A DNA stretch of 64,000 bases, taken from assembly GCF_021168455.1 (NCBI RefSeq), contig NZ_JAJOZR010000015.1, positions 59,204 to 123,203 of the forward strand. Direction: 5' to 3'. Below the pieces are notes generated by a model. That model saw only the letters and a program-made list of their open reading frames with translations. It did not search any database and was not told the DNA's origin. Numbering within the stretch: position 1 is the stretch's first letter; each line of letters starts with the position of its first letter. Of the stretch, positions 44,286-52,563 are shown in pieces. Source of the DNA: Ferranicluibacter quercicola (lineage in GTDB: Bacteria > Pseudomonadota > Alphaproteobacteria > Rhizobiales > Rhizobiaceae). A program made the translations under genes and the position numbers.

Positions 44286-45836
44286 ATGCCAGTCGTTCGC
44301 GATACCCCGCTGCCGGAGCCCGGAACGGCGGCCGGCATAGAGACCATCGGCATGACCATGCGCTTCGGTGGCTTCACGGCGCTGGACGATGTGTCGATCC
44401 GCGTGCCCGCCGGCTCCTTCCACGCGCTGCTCGGCGAAAACGGCGCGGGCAAATCGACGCTCGTCAAATGCATCATGGGCTTCTACCACGCGACTGCGGG
44501 GTCTCTGGTGGTCGATGGCCGCGAGGTTTCCGTCGCCTCGCCGCGGGATGCCGCCACCTTCGGGCTCGGCATGGTCTACCAGCATTTCACCCTCGTGCCC
44601 TCGCTGACGGGTGCGGAAAATCTCGTGATCAGCCGCGCCGACGTCCCGGCCGTGATCGACTGGGGACGGGAGCGCAAGGACCTCGCGCGCTTCATGGAGC
44701 GCATGCCGTTCCGCATCCCGCTCGACCGGCCGGTGCGCGAGCTCGCCGCCGGCGAGAAGCAGAAGCTCGAGATCGTCAAGCAGCTCTATCTGGGCCGTTC
44801 CTTCCTGATCCTCGACGAGCCGACCTCGGTGCTGACACCGGCGGAGGCCGACGAAATGCTGGGTCTCGTGCGCGGCCTGACGGACAGCGGCGGGCTGACC
44901 GTGCTGATGATCTCCCACAAGTTCCACGAGATCACCAAGTTCGCGGATGCCGTCTCGATCCTGCGGCGGGGCAAGCTGGTGGGCGCCGGTAGCATCGGCG
45001 AACTCTCGACCGCCGACATGGCGGCCCTCATGATCGGCGACGTGAAGCTTGCTGAACTCGACAGCCGCGCGCCGGTGACGGACACGGCGCAGACGGTGCT
45101 CCGCCTCTCCGGGGTCACGGCGCCGGACCGCTCCGGGCTGAAGACCATCGAGATCAACGACCTGCGCGTGCGTGCCGGCGAGATCGTCGGCATTGCCGGC
45201 ATTTCGGGCAACGGGCAGAAGGAGGTGACGGAGATCCTCGCCGGCCAGCGCCCGCCCCTCTCCGGCAGCATCGAGGTCAATGGCGCGGCCTATGGCGCGA
45301 CGCGGGCCGAAACGCGGAAGAACAACGTCCGCTTCATCCCGGAAGAGCCGTTGCAGAACGCCTGCGCGCCGCGCATGACGGTGAGCGAAAACCTCGCCTT
45401 CCGGACCTTCGACCTGAAGCCGGACGGCGGGCAGGCGATCTGGCTTTCCAGGGCGGGCATGAAGACGCGCGCACGCGCCCTCATTTCCGACTTCAAGGTG
45501 AAGACGGCATCCGCGTCGTCGCCGATCGCCGCGCTTTCCGGCGGCAATGTGCAGCGCGCCGTGCTCGCGCGGGAGCTGACCGGCGACGTCGATCTGCTGA
45601 TCGTGTCGAACCCCTGTTTCGGGCTCGACTTCTCGGCGGTCGCCGAAATCCGTGCCCGCATCATGAAGGCGCGCAATGCCGGCACGGCCGTGCTGCTGCT
45701 GTCGGAAGATCTGGACGAGCTTCTCGAACTGTCGGACCGCATCGTCGTCATCTCCGAAGGACGGCTGGTCTACGAAACGGCGGCGCGCGGCGCCGATATC
45801 GGCGTGATCGGGGCACATATGGCGGGGCATCACTGA
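44286..45836 (+). CDS. ABC transporter ATPase with two nucleotide-binding domains (BMP-associated)
   Basis: A 516-residue tandem ATPase of the kind that partners BMP-type binding proteins. The first domain has Walker A GENGAGKST (about residues 50-58) and FLILDEPTSVLTP. Its ABC signature is changed to LAAGEKQKLEIVKQL. The second domain lacks a canonical Walker A, has the signature LSGGNVQRAVLAREL and a Walker B reading LIVSNPCFGLD, with Asn-Pro instead of Asp-Glu-Pro, as is normal for the degenerate half of this family. It energises the permeases at 39367 and 40497, although three hydrolase genes separate them. Confidence 0.92.
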   Translation: MPVVRDTPLPEPGTAAGIETIGMTMRFGGFTALDDVSIRVPAGSFHALLGENGAGKSTLVKCIMGFYHATAGSLVVDGREVSVASPRDAATFGLGMVYQHFTLVPSLTGAENLVISRADVPAVIDWGRERKDLARFMERMPFRIPLDRPVRELAAGEKQKLEIVKQLYLGRSFLILDEPTSVLTPAEADEMLGLVRGLTDSGGLTVLMISHKFHEITKFADAVSILRRGKLVGAGSIGELSTADMAALMIGDVKLAELDSRAPVTDTAQTVLRLSGVTAPDRSGLKTIEINDLRVRAGEIVGIAGISGNGQKEVTEILAGQRPPLSGSIEVNGAAYGATRAETRKNNVRFIPEEPLQNACAPRMTVSENLAFRTFDLKPDGGQAIWLSRAGMKTRARALISDFKVKTASASSPIAALSGGNVQRAVLARELTGDVDLLIVSNPCFGLDFSAVAEIRARIMKARNAGTAVLLLSEDLDELLELSDRIVVISEGRLVYETAARGADIGVIGAHMAGHH

Positions 45837-46504
45837 TGGCGGAGATCACGGCAGACCCTTTCGCCTTCCCGGCGCGCACGGGCGAGATGGCGCTCATCGT
45901 CATCGACATGCAGCGCGATTTCGCAGAACCCGGCGGCTTCGGTGCCAGCCTCGGCAACGACGTCTCCCGCATCGGCCGGATCGTGCCCGACGTGCAGCGG
46001 CTGATCGCGGGATTTCGGACCGCAGGCCTGCCCGTCATCCACACGATGGAATGCCACAGGCCCGACCTCTCCGACCTGCCGCCCGCCAAACGCGACCGCG
46101 GCAACCCGGCGCTGCGCATCGGCGACGAAGGCCCGATGGGGCGCGTGCTGATCGCGGGCGAACCGGGCACGGACATTCTGGCGGAGGTCGCGCCGATCGC
46201 CGGCGAGATCGTGATCGAGAAACCCGGCAAGGGCGCCTTCTACGCCACCCCGCTCGGCGCGATTCTGAAGGAGAAAGGCATCACCCAGCTCGTCTTCGCC
46301 GGCGTCACCACGGAGGTCTGCGTGCAGACGACCATGCGCGAGGCCAATGATCGCGGCTATGAATGCCTGCTCTGCGAGGAGGCGACCGAAAGCTATTTCC
46401 CCGACTTCAAGGCTGCCGCCATCGCCATGATCCGCGCTCAGGGCGCGATCGTCGGCTGGACGGCCCATATCGACGATATTCTGAAAGGACTGTCTGATGC
46501 CTGA
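45836..46504 (+). CDS. Second isochorismatase-like cysteine hydrolase
   Basis: A 222-residue hydrolase paralogous to the biuret hydrolase upstream. The triad is Asp24, Lys129 and Cys162 (GVTTEVCVQTTMREANDRGYECLL). It shares the DLPPAKRDRG and GPMGRVLIAGEPG regions with biuret/triuret-type and ureido-type amidohydrolases, but lacks the N-terminal DPYPWPYNG extension of BiuH. The start overlaps the ATPase stop (TGATG), and its end overlaps the cupin gene by 8 bp. Possible substrates are triuret, carboxybiuret or another ureido amide. The sequence alone does not settle this, and the name is left general. Confidence 0.85.
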   Translation: MAEITADPFAFPARTGEMALIVIDMQRDFAEPGGFGASLGNDVSRIGRIVPDVQRLIAGFRTAGLPVIHTMECHRPDLSDLPPAKRDRGNPALRIGDEGPMGRVLIAGEPGTDILAEVAPIAGEIVIEKPGKGAFYATPLGAILKEKGITQLVFAGVTTEVCVQTTMREANDRGYECLLCEEATESYFPDFKAAAIAMIRAQGAIVGWTAHIDDILKGLSDA

Positions 46505-46850
46505 AACGACCCGCGACTTCTCGACATCTGGCGGCTGGAAGGACCTGCCGTTCGAGGCCTTCCGCACGGGCGTGACGATCCACTGGATCAAGCGCTTCGA
46601 CGACGATCAGCCGGGCGTGGCGCTGCTGAAATACGCAGCCGGCGCCTCCGTGCCGCGCCACCGCCATGAGGGGCTCGAAACCATCTTCGTTCTCGACGGC
46701 GTGCAGTCGGACGAGACGGGCGATTATGCGCAAGGGAGCTATGTGGTGAACGCGGTGGGAACCGAACATTCGGTCTGGAGCAAACCCGGATGCGTGGTGC
46801 TGATCCAGTGGGACCGACCCGTGACGATCCTTAAGGAGGACAGGACATGA
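46497..46850 (+). CDS. Cupin-domain protein
   Basis: A 117-residue single-domain cupin. Motif 1 is PRHRHEGLETIFVLDG (residues about 56-71) with the metal-binding HRH and Glu, and motif 2 is GTEHSVWSKPG (about 87-97). It overlaps both neighbours by a few bases, so it belongs to the operon. Small cupins of this sort may bind a pathway intermediate or act as metal-dependent isomerase or sensor; no reaction is assigned. It sits directly before allophanate hydrolase. Confidence 0.82.
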   Translation: MPETTRDFSTSGGWKDLPFEAFRTGVTIHWIKRFDDDQPGVALLKYAAGASVPRHRHEGLETIFVLDGVQSDETGDYAQGSYVVNAVGTEHSVWSKPGCVVLIQWDRPVTILKEDRT

Positions 46851-48661
46851 CCGGTATGTCCGCACCCGATCTCCCGGCGTTCGACATCGCCTCGCTGTCG
46901 GATTTCTATCGCAACGGCGGCAGCGTCGCCGATATCGTCGAGCGGGTCTTTGCCCGCATCGCGCAGGTGAACGATCCCGGCATCTTCCTGCATCTCGCCG
47001 ACCGGCAGGCGGTGCTGGCAGAGGCAAGCCGGCTTGGCGCCTATGATTCCGCAAGGCCGCTTTTCGGCATTCCCTTCGCGGTGAAGGACAATATCGACGT
47101 CGCCGGCATGCCCACCACGGCCGCCTGCCCGGATTACGCCTATCTGCCCGAGCACGACGCGGAGGTCGTCCGCCTCCTGAGGGAGGCCGGCGCGCTGGTG
47201 ATCGGCAAGACCAATCTCGACCAGTTCGCAACCGGTCTCGTCGGCGTCCGCTCGCCCTATCCGATCCCGAAGAACGCCATCGACCCCTCGCTCGTGCCGG
47301 GCGGCTCCTCCTCCGGCTCGGCGGTCGCCACGGCGCAGGGCATCGTCTCCTTCGCGCTCGGCACGGACACGGCCGGCTCCGGCCGCATTCCCGCCGGGCT
47401 CAACAATATCGTCGGGCTGAAGCCGAGCCTCGGCGCGCTCTCTACCACGGGCGTCATTCCCGCCTGCCGAACGCTCGATTGCGTCTCCATCTTCGCGCTG
47501 ACGGTCGAGGATGCCTGGACCGTGTTCTCCGTCGCGGCCCTACCGGACCCTGCGGACGCCTATTCCCGCGCGCTGCCGGCCGGCGCGCGCATCGCCCCGC
47601 CCGTTCTGACCATCGGCGTGCCCGCCCCGGCCGACCGCGCCTTCTTCGGCGATACGGCGATGGAAGCGGCCTACGGGCAGGCGCTCGACACGCTTAAACG
47701 GCTCGGCCACCGCCTGGTGGAGATCCCGTTTGCACCCTTCTACGACGTGGCCAACCTGCTGTACGAAGGCGCCTGGGTGGCGGAGCGCTATGCTGCGGTG
47801 AAGAGCTTCTTCGACACGCGGGAAAGCGCGTTCCATCCGGTCACGCGCAAGATCTATGGCGGCGCGAAGGCGCTGTCGGCAGCCGACGCCTTCAACGGCC
47901 TCTATGCGCTGCAGGCGCTGAAGAAGCGGCTCGCGCCGGTCATCGCCTCGGTCGATCTCTTCTGCGTGCCGACGGCCCCGCGCCACTATACGCTGGCCGA
48001 GCTCGAAGCCGAGCCGATCCGCGAGAATTCGCGGCTCGGCACCTATACCAACTTCGTCAACCTGCTCGACCTCTGCGGCATCGCGGTGCCGACCGCCACG
48101 CGGCCGGACGGCCTGCCCGCCAGCGTCACCCTGCTGGCCCCCGCCGGCAAGGATGGCCTCGTCGCAACGCTCGGGCAAACGCTTCACGCCGCAAGCGGCC
48201 TGACGCTCGGCGCCACTGGCTGGCCGCAGCCCGCAACTGTGGCGCCTGAACCGGACACGTCCGGGGACGGCCTGATCGACCTCGTCGTGGTCGGCGCGCA
48301 TCTCTCCGGCATGCCGCTCAACCACCAGCTCGTCGCGCTCGACGGGCAATTCTCCCGCGCCGCCCGCACCACCGCCGACTACCGGCTCTATGCCCTTGCC
48401 GGCACGGTTCCGCCAAAGCCGGGCATGATCCGGGTTGCGGATGGAGAAGGAACGCATATCGAGGTCGAGATCTGGCGACTGACACCGTCGGCCTTCGGCC
48501 GCTTCGTCGCCGCCATTCCCGCGCCGCTCGGCATCGGCACGATTGCCCTTTCCGATGGCACGTCGGCCAAGGGCTTTCTTTGCGAGCCGGTCGCGATCGC
48601 GGCCGGCGCTGCGGATATCAGCGCCTTTGGGGGATGGCGCGCTTATTGCGCGAAGGCGTGA
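46847..48661 (+). CDS. atzF: Allophanate hydrolase (AtzF/TrzF type)
   Basis: A 604-residue enzyme that hydrolyses allophanate to ammonia and CO2, closing the cyanurate/biuret pathway. Residues about 15-440 are an amidase-signature domain with the Ser-cisSer-Lys triad K80, S154 and S178 (PGGSSSGSA and GTDTAGSGR), spaced exactly as in the Pseudomonas ADP enzyme (K91, S165, S189). Residues about 465-600 form the C-terminal domain typical of AtzF (LVVVGAHLSGMPLNHQL). There is no biotin-dependent urea carboxylase nearby, which supports AtzF rather than the urea amidolyase route. It overlaps the cupin gene by 4 bp and ends the operon. Confidence 0.94.
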   Translation: MTGMSAPDLPAFDIASLSDFYRNGGSVADIVERVFARIAQVNDPGIFLHLADRQAVLAEASRLGAYDSARPLFGIPFAVKDNIDVAGMPTTAACPDYAYLPEHDAEVVRLLREAGALVIGKTNLDQFATGLVGVRSPYPIPKNAIDPSLVPGGSSSGSAVATAQGIVSFALGTDTAGSGRIPAGLNNIVGLKPSLGALSTTGVIPACRTLDCVSIFALTVEDAWTVFSVAALPDPADAYSRALPAGARIAPPVLTIGVPAPADRAFFGDTAMEAAYGQALDTLKRLGHRLVEIPFAPFYDVANLLYEGAWVAERYAAVKSFFDTRESAFHPVTRKIYGGAKALSAADAFNGLYALQALKKRLAPVIASVDLFCVPTAPRHYTLAELEAEPIRENSRLGTYTNFVNLLDLCGIAVPTATRPDGLPASVTLLAPAGKDGLVATLGQTLHAASGLTLGATGWPQPATVAPEPDTSGDGLIDLVVVGAHLSGMPLNHQLVALDGQFSRAARTTADYRLYALAGTVPPKPGMIRVADGEGTHIEVEIWRLTPSAFGRFVAAIPAPLGIGTIALSDGTSAKGFLCEPVAIAAGAADISAFGGWRAYCAKA

Positions 48662-48663
48662 CA

Positions 48664-49215
48664 TTCCCTGCGGAGCCCACCATTTGAGCCCAAGGATGTT
48701 GATTTCCCATCGGTTTTCCCTTGATGAGCCTCACCGGAATTCCGGCTCGATAGACGTGGGACATTACTGCGGGCCCCGTAGGCTTTGTGGCGCTCGAAAC
48801 CCGCATCGATGGTGCGCTTGGATTGGGCGGCTTTCGTGGAGTTCTGCGCCATCTTGGAATCAGACCAGCCAAAGATCGCCATCAACTGATATTCGGTAGC
48901 ATCTGCCTCGGCGAAGGTCGTCGCAGACGTCTTTTCTGAGGCCGTGCGCCGAGCATTTCGGCAAATCCGTGTGGTTGCGTCACTGGGGTAGTTTGTTTCA
49001 GAAGCCATTGCCGGCGAACGCCTTGCCCTATTCGTTGATAAGGAATGTCGGCTGATCATGCGTGACTTGATCCAGGGCCTCGCGAGCTCGCTTTTAAGCG
49101 GCAGGCTAATCGACGGCGCATATTTTTCCGATCCCTTCTGCGACATGAATTCGATGCGGTCTCCGACCAGGTTTCGCCAGCCGAGCTTGACGAGGTCTGA
49201 GCGTCTGATGGCCAA
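48664..49215 (-). pseudogene. Decayed tyrosine-type site-specific integrase
   Basis: Remnant of the catalytic half of a phage/island integrase on the minus strand, beginning right after the atzF stop. One frame reads RRSDLVKLGWRNLVGDRIEF and later ATEYQLMAIFGWSDSKMAQ. The segment between them is only sensible in another frame (EALDQVTHDQPTFLINE, GKAFAGNGF, LPKCSAHGLRK with the conserved Arg), where three stop codons interrupt it. Two frame changes plus stops show that the gene is dead. The HGLRK box and the final STKAAQSKRT helix identify the family. It marks this gap as former mobile DNA. Confidence 0.75.
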
Positions 49216-49216
49216 A

Positions 49217-49282
49217 TTCCTCTGTTTCACGCCGGATGGTGAGGGCCTTGTAGACTGCAAAATCCACGTCGATAGTAGCCAT
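49217..49282 (-). pseudogene. Fragment of a small regulator/antitoxin-like gene
   Basis: A 22-codon start (MATIDVDFAVYKALTIRRETEE) with an AGGAG upstream, resembling the beginning of short rhizobial proteins that open VDFxVxKALTxRRxTE. It then runs into the integrase remnant in a different frame, so only the beginning survives. The identity is tentative. The stretch from here to 49446 has no other recognisable gene. Confidence 0.3.
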
Positions 49283-49446
49283 CATGATCTCCTTTCCTCG
49301 CTTCAAGGAAAAACAGTGGTTTCAAGAGAAAAATGAACGCTCCTCTTTGCCTCATTGCTCTGCAGCGATGTCTGGTTTCAACAGGTTTCACCGCTACCCG
49401 GTCGCGCGCGCTGCGAGCGGGGCTACAATTCGATATTTGGATAATA

Positions 49447-50736
49447 TCAGCGGAGGTGCTTGGCGCTGTTGAGTTCCATGCTCAGGGCCACGCGTTTGGC
49501 GCGGTCTGCGATCAGAGCCGCTACGTGATTTAACGTCAAGGAATCCGCGGCAAGTGGGGACATGTTTTCTGATAAACGGGGAATCGCGTCCCCTGTGGCA
49601 TCGGTTAGTTCTCTCACGCGACGGCGTACTAAAAATAAGCCGACACCTGTCTCCTTCGAGAAGGCTTGCCAACCATCAGCGTCCATATCGGCAAGCGTTG
49701 CTCGCTGGCCGATCCGCATAGCCATTTTCGGTGAAAGATCTGGATAGGTCACCGTGGAAAGCAGGTCGTACAACGGAGCCATTCTCGGCCCCTGGTCGTC
49801 ATATAGAATGGAGAAGTTTTTTCCGTGGGCGTCTGCGTTTCCGACAATGAGGTTGAAAATCACAGCATCTAAGAGCTTGGCGATGTCCGTGCTCGGCCGC
49901 TCAGAGACCCGACGCAACAGCTCGAAGCAATCCTTGAAGGTCGGCCCGCCCTCGCTGGCATACTTCGTTTCGGGTGGTACACCAAGTGCTTGGCAGAAGT
50001 CCTCCTGGTGAATGCGGCGAACCAGACCTTCGGCATCGCGATAACGATCATAACGCTCAACCAAAAGGAATGGACGCCCAGTTGCCGATCTGGGTTCGAC
50101 AGGCGCAACATCCAGGCCGATCGCTGCTGCGAGCCTCATCACGAAGGCTTCATTCTCGGTTGTTCCTGGAAAGCGCGCGATTGGCGGCTTGAGAATATGC
50201 GTTGTTGCCTGTCCCGGCACTGGAAGCGCGAGTTGGCCGTCTATCAGAATAAGCGGTACCTTGGATTGCGCGCCAGCGAGCGAAAGCCTCAGGCCTCCTT
50301 GGCCGGCCAATAACGGCCGTGTCGGAAGTGCGTCCAGTATCCGAACAATCCCGGCATCGTCCAGCGATGCCGGTTGCTGGCCCGTGATCGACCCTTCTTC
50401 TGTCGGCTCCTCATCTTCCGGCAAAAGCTGGAGCGCGCCAGCCACGTCCCCGCCCAAGCGATCGAGAAGTGCGAAGTCGTTCGCAGGTGAGACTCCCAGT
50501 GCCTGCGCCGCGACCAGACGCTGGCTTTCCTCGGGCAATAGACCACCGAAGAATGGTCGGCATTCACGACGGGAGAAGCGCTCCCGTCGCTTTGGAAGGG
50601 AGGCGGAAAGCGGAAGCGCCTTTTCATCCTCAAGCCAAGCTTCGGTGTAAGCAAAGCCAATGTCGCTATGTCTATCTTGGGTGAATTGCCCAACGAAGCG
50701 ACCATCCCACCACACATTGAGAACCCTTACCGTCAC
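49447..50736 (-). CDS. hipA: HipA kinase toxin
   Basis: A 429-residue HipA of canonical layout. The N-terminal couple domain (residues 1-105) is followed by the LSLAGAQSKVPL phosphorylation loop region at 151-162, THILKPP at 179-185 and the catalytic loop GNADAHGKN at 299-307. HipA kinases phosphorylate an aminoacyl-tRNA synthetase or similar target and cause growth arrest unless bound by HipB. It overlaps the hipB stop by 4 bp and is downstream of it, the classical order. It is unrelated at close level to the HipA-like gene at 28259, giving two HipA systems within 21 kb. Confidence 0.93.
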   Translation of the reverse strand: MTVRVLNVWWDGRFVGQFTQDRHSDIGFAYTEAWLEDEKALPLSASLPKRRERFSRRECRPFFGGLLPEESQRLVAAQALGVSPANDFALLDRLGGDVAGALQLLPEDEEPTEEGSITGQQPASLDDAGIVRILDALPTRPLLAGQGGLRLSLAGAQSKVPLILIDGQLALPVPGQATTHILKPPIARFPGTTENEAFVMRLAAAIGLDVAPVEPRSATGRPFLLVERYDRYRDAEGLVRRIHQEDFCQALGVPPETKYASEGGPTFKDCFELLRRVSERPSTDIAKLLDAVIFNLIVGNADAHGKNFSILYDDQGPRMAPLYDLLSTVTYPDLSPKMAMRIGQRATLADMDADGWQAFSKETGVGLFLVRRRVRELTDATGDAIPRLSENMSPLAADSLTLNHVAALIADRAKRVALSMELNSAKHLR

Positions 50737-50963
50737 TTTCGACGTTCCCCAGGGGCCAAAATGTCAATCGAACAACCAAGTGTTTGAAGAACCTGCAAGA
50801 CTTTTCCAATCTGTGCTGTCGGCTTGCCTGCTTCGAGATCGACAATGAACCGGAGGCCGACACCCGAAACGCCGGCAAGCTCGTCCTGCCGCAAGTTTTG
50901 CTCCTTGCGTGCGCTGCGGACTAGGGCGCCGATGTCGGCTGGAGTTTTAACTTGTTGAGCCAT
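50733..50963 (-). CDS. hipB: HipB antitoxin/repressor
   Basis: A 76-residue XRE-type DNA-binding protein (helix-turn-helix at about residues 18-70: RQDELAGVSGVGLRFIVDLEAGKPTAQIGKVLQVLQTLG), the antitoxin and autorepressor for the adjacent HipA. Its promoter region carries three matching palindromes with TTCCCG arms, described separately. The length and the C-terminal IDILAPGERRK tail are typical of HipB. Confidence 0.92.
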   Translation of the reverse strand: MAQQVKTPADIGALVRSARKEQNLRQDELAGVSGVGLRFIVDLEAGKPTAQIGKVLQVLQTLGCSIDILAPGERRK

Positions 50964-50968
50964 ATTTA

Positions 50969-51081
50969 TTTCCCGATCGGGAAAATAGCAGCTGATCCAC
51001 GGTATTGTCGAGTTAAATTTACCGATCGGGAATTTTAAGAAATTCGTCTCTCATATTGATGACCATTTTCCCGACCGGGAA
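50969..51081. promoter_or_regulatory. Three HipB-type operators at 49-bp spacing
   Basis: Palindromes TTTCCCGATCGGGAAA at 50969-50984 (perfect), TTACCGATCGGGAA at 51019-51032 (one base off) and TTCCCGACCGGGAA at 51068-51081 (one base off) share a core. Their centres, at 50976.5, 51025.5 and 51074.5, are exactly 49 bp apart. They lie just upstream of hipB and should be the binding sites for its product; the first one abuts the ribosome site. Confidence 0.8.
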
Positions 51082-51209
51082 TATTATCGTGCGCCGAGAT
51101 CGAGGGCGAGCGAGGAGCGGCAATACCTTCACCCTTGGCAAGTTCCCCACGGCTCCTGATGATCACTTTCTAGCTCGGATCTCGGCGGGCTCTTCGGGAA
51201 CAGGAGAGA

Positions 51210-52385
51210 TCAACTAAAATACCGCATCTTCAACGGCAGGAGCGCCGCCCCTATGGCGGCGGCGTCGCCGAGCGTCTCGCTAAGCACAAGGCGCGCCTCC
51301 TTCGGCCCGACGCCATAGCGGTGCACCCGCTGCGAGGGAAGGTGCACCCGTTTGATCATCATCCGTCCAAGCTCCGGCGGCAGCTGCCCGCCGAAGACGA
51401 TGGCCTGCGGGTCGAGAACGGCGATGAGGGTGGCCACCAGCCTGTCCACCTGCGGCATGGTCTCGGCCAGCCAGTCCTCGACGCCGGGCCAGGCGGGGTC
51501 GAAATCGCGGCGGAGCGCATCGACGCTGTCGATGGGGATGCCGTTCTCCTGCAGCCGCGCCAGAAGATATTGCAGCGCCGGCCGCCGCTCGGATTCGCCC
51601 GGCATGTAGATGCCGCTGAACTCGCCGGCATTGCCGTGAAAGCCGTGGAACGGCCGGCCGTCGAGGATCAGGCCACCGCCGAAGCCGTAATTGAAGGAGA
51701 GGAAGGCAAAGGTCCGGCACCAGAGGCCGACGCCGCGCATGCTCTCGCCGATCGCCCCCGTCGTCGCATTGTTCTCCAGCCAGACAGGCAGCCCGAAAAC
51801 GCGCTCCAGCTCCGGGCGGAGATCGCGGAGCGACCAATCGGCAAGCGGCTCCGGCGCGTTGAAGGCGCGATCCTCCGACACGAAGAACCCCGACATGGAA
51901 AAGCCGAGGCCGGCGATCGTGTCCCTGCGAATATGATGATCCCGGAGCAGCGCATCGAGCGTGACCACGATGGCGCGCAGCGTCTCCTGCCGGTCGCGCG
52001 GCTGAAGCGCCAGCCGTTGCTCCACGATGAGGTCGCAGGCCAGGTCGCCGATGCAGAGGATGACCGAGTCCGTGTTGACGGAAATGCCGATCGCGCAGGC
52101 GCCGTCGCGCGCGAGCTCGATGGTCGGGCTCGGCTGACCGCGCGTGCCGCCGATGGGCGCTCCGGTGCGCAGCAGCCCCCGCGCCACCAGCCCCTCGACC
52201 AGCCGGTGGACCGATTGCTGCGTGAGGTTGGTGTGGCTGGTGATCGTCGCGCGCGCCATCGCGCCATGCCGGCGGATGATGTCGAGGATCATGCGCTCGT
52301 TGTCGCTGGCAAGCGGCAGCCGCGCGAAGGCGTCCCGCTCCGCCGCCGTTCCGCGCTCACCCGTCCGTGTCCGCTCCGATGTCAT
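51210..52385 (-). CDS. ROK-family transcriptional regulator
   Basis: A 391-residue ROK protein with an N-terminal winged helix (residues about 28-90: RHGAMARATITSHTNLTQQSVHRLVEGLVARGLL) and an ASKHA-fold sugar-binding domain. The cysteine-rich zinc motif of many ROK kinases is absent (GNAGEFSGIYMP in that place), and with the HTH this marks it as a regulator in the NagC/XylR style. The start was taken as MTSERTRTG. It is divergent from the ABC operon at 52564 and probably controls it in response to a sugar-like or inositol-like ligand. Confidence 0.88.
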   Translation of the reverse strand: MTSERTRTGERGTAAERDAFARLPLASDNERMILDIIRRHGAMARATITSHTNLTQQSVHRLVEGLVARGLLRTGAPIGGTRGQPSPTIELARDGACAIGISVNTDSVILCIGDLACDLIVEQRLALQPRDRQETLRAIVVTLDALLRDHHIRRDTIAGLGFSMSGFFVSEDRAFNAPEPLADWSLRDLRPELERVFGLPVWLENNATTGAIGESMRGVGLWCRTFAFLSFNYGFGGGLILDGRPFHGFHGNAGEFSGIYMPGESERRPALQYLLARLQENGIPIDSVDALRRDFDPAWPGVEDWLAETMPQVDRLVATLIAVLDPQAIVFGGQLPPELGRMMIKRVHLPSQRVHRYGVGPKEARLVLSETLGDAAAIGAALLPLKMRYFS

Positions 52386-52466
52386 GGCTCTGGATATCCC
52401 GCCGGACCCCGCGCGGCAACGATATCGCGCCGATGCTCCCACATTTTACAGAACCGTCATAAATAT

Positions 52467-52481
52467 TACACTTAATGTGTA
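52467..52481. promoter_or_regulatory. Palindrome between ROK regulator and ABC operon
   Basis: TACAC and GTGTA arms around TTAAT form an inverted repeat, extended by ATTA and TAAT outside with a one- or two-base offset. It is the only clear dyad in the AT-rich part of the 178-bp divergent promoter region, and hence a candidate ROK operator. Confidence 0.5.
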
Positions 52482-52563
52482 GTAATAAGGCGTCAGCAAA
52501 TTGCCCATGCCGCAGACGCACATGTGTCTCAGCCACGCATCCACCGGATCCCGAGGAGCCCCC

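Noticed and set aside
45290..45751. Minus-strand 153-codon ORF inside the BMP ATPase gene
   Set aside because: Ser/Arg-rich antisense shadow without motifs; the plus strand encodes the second ATPase domain.
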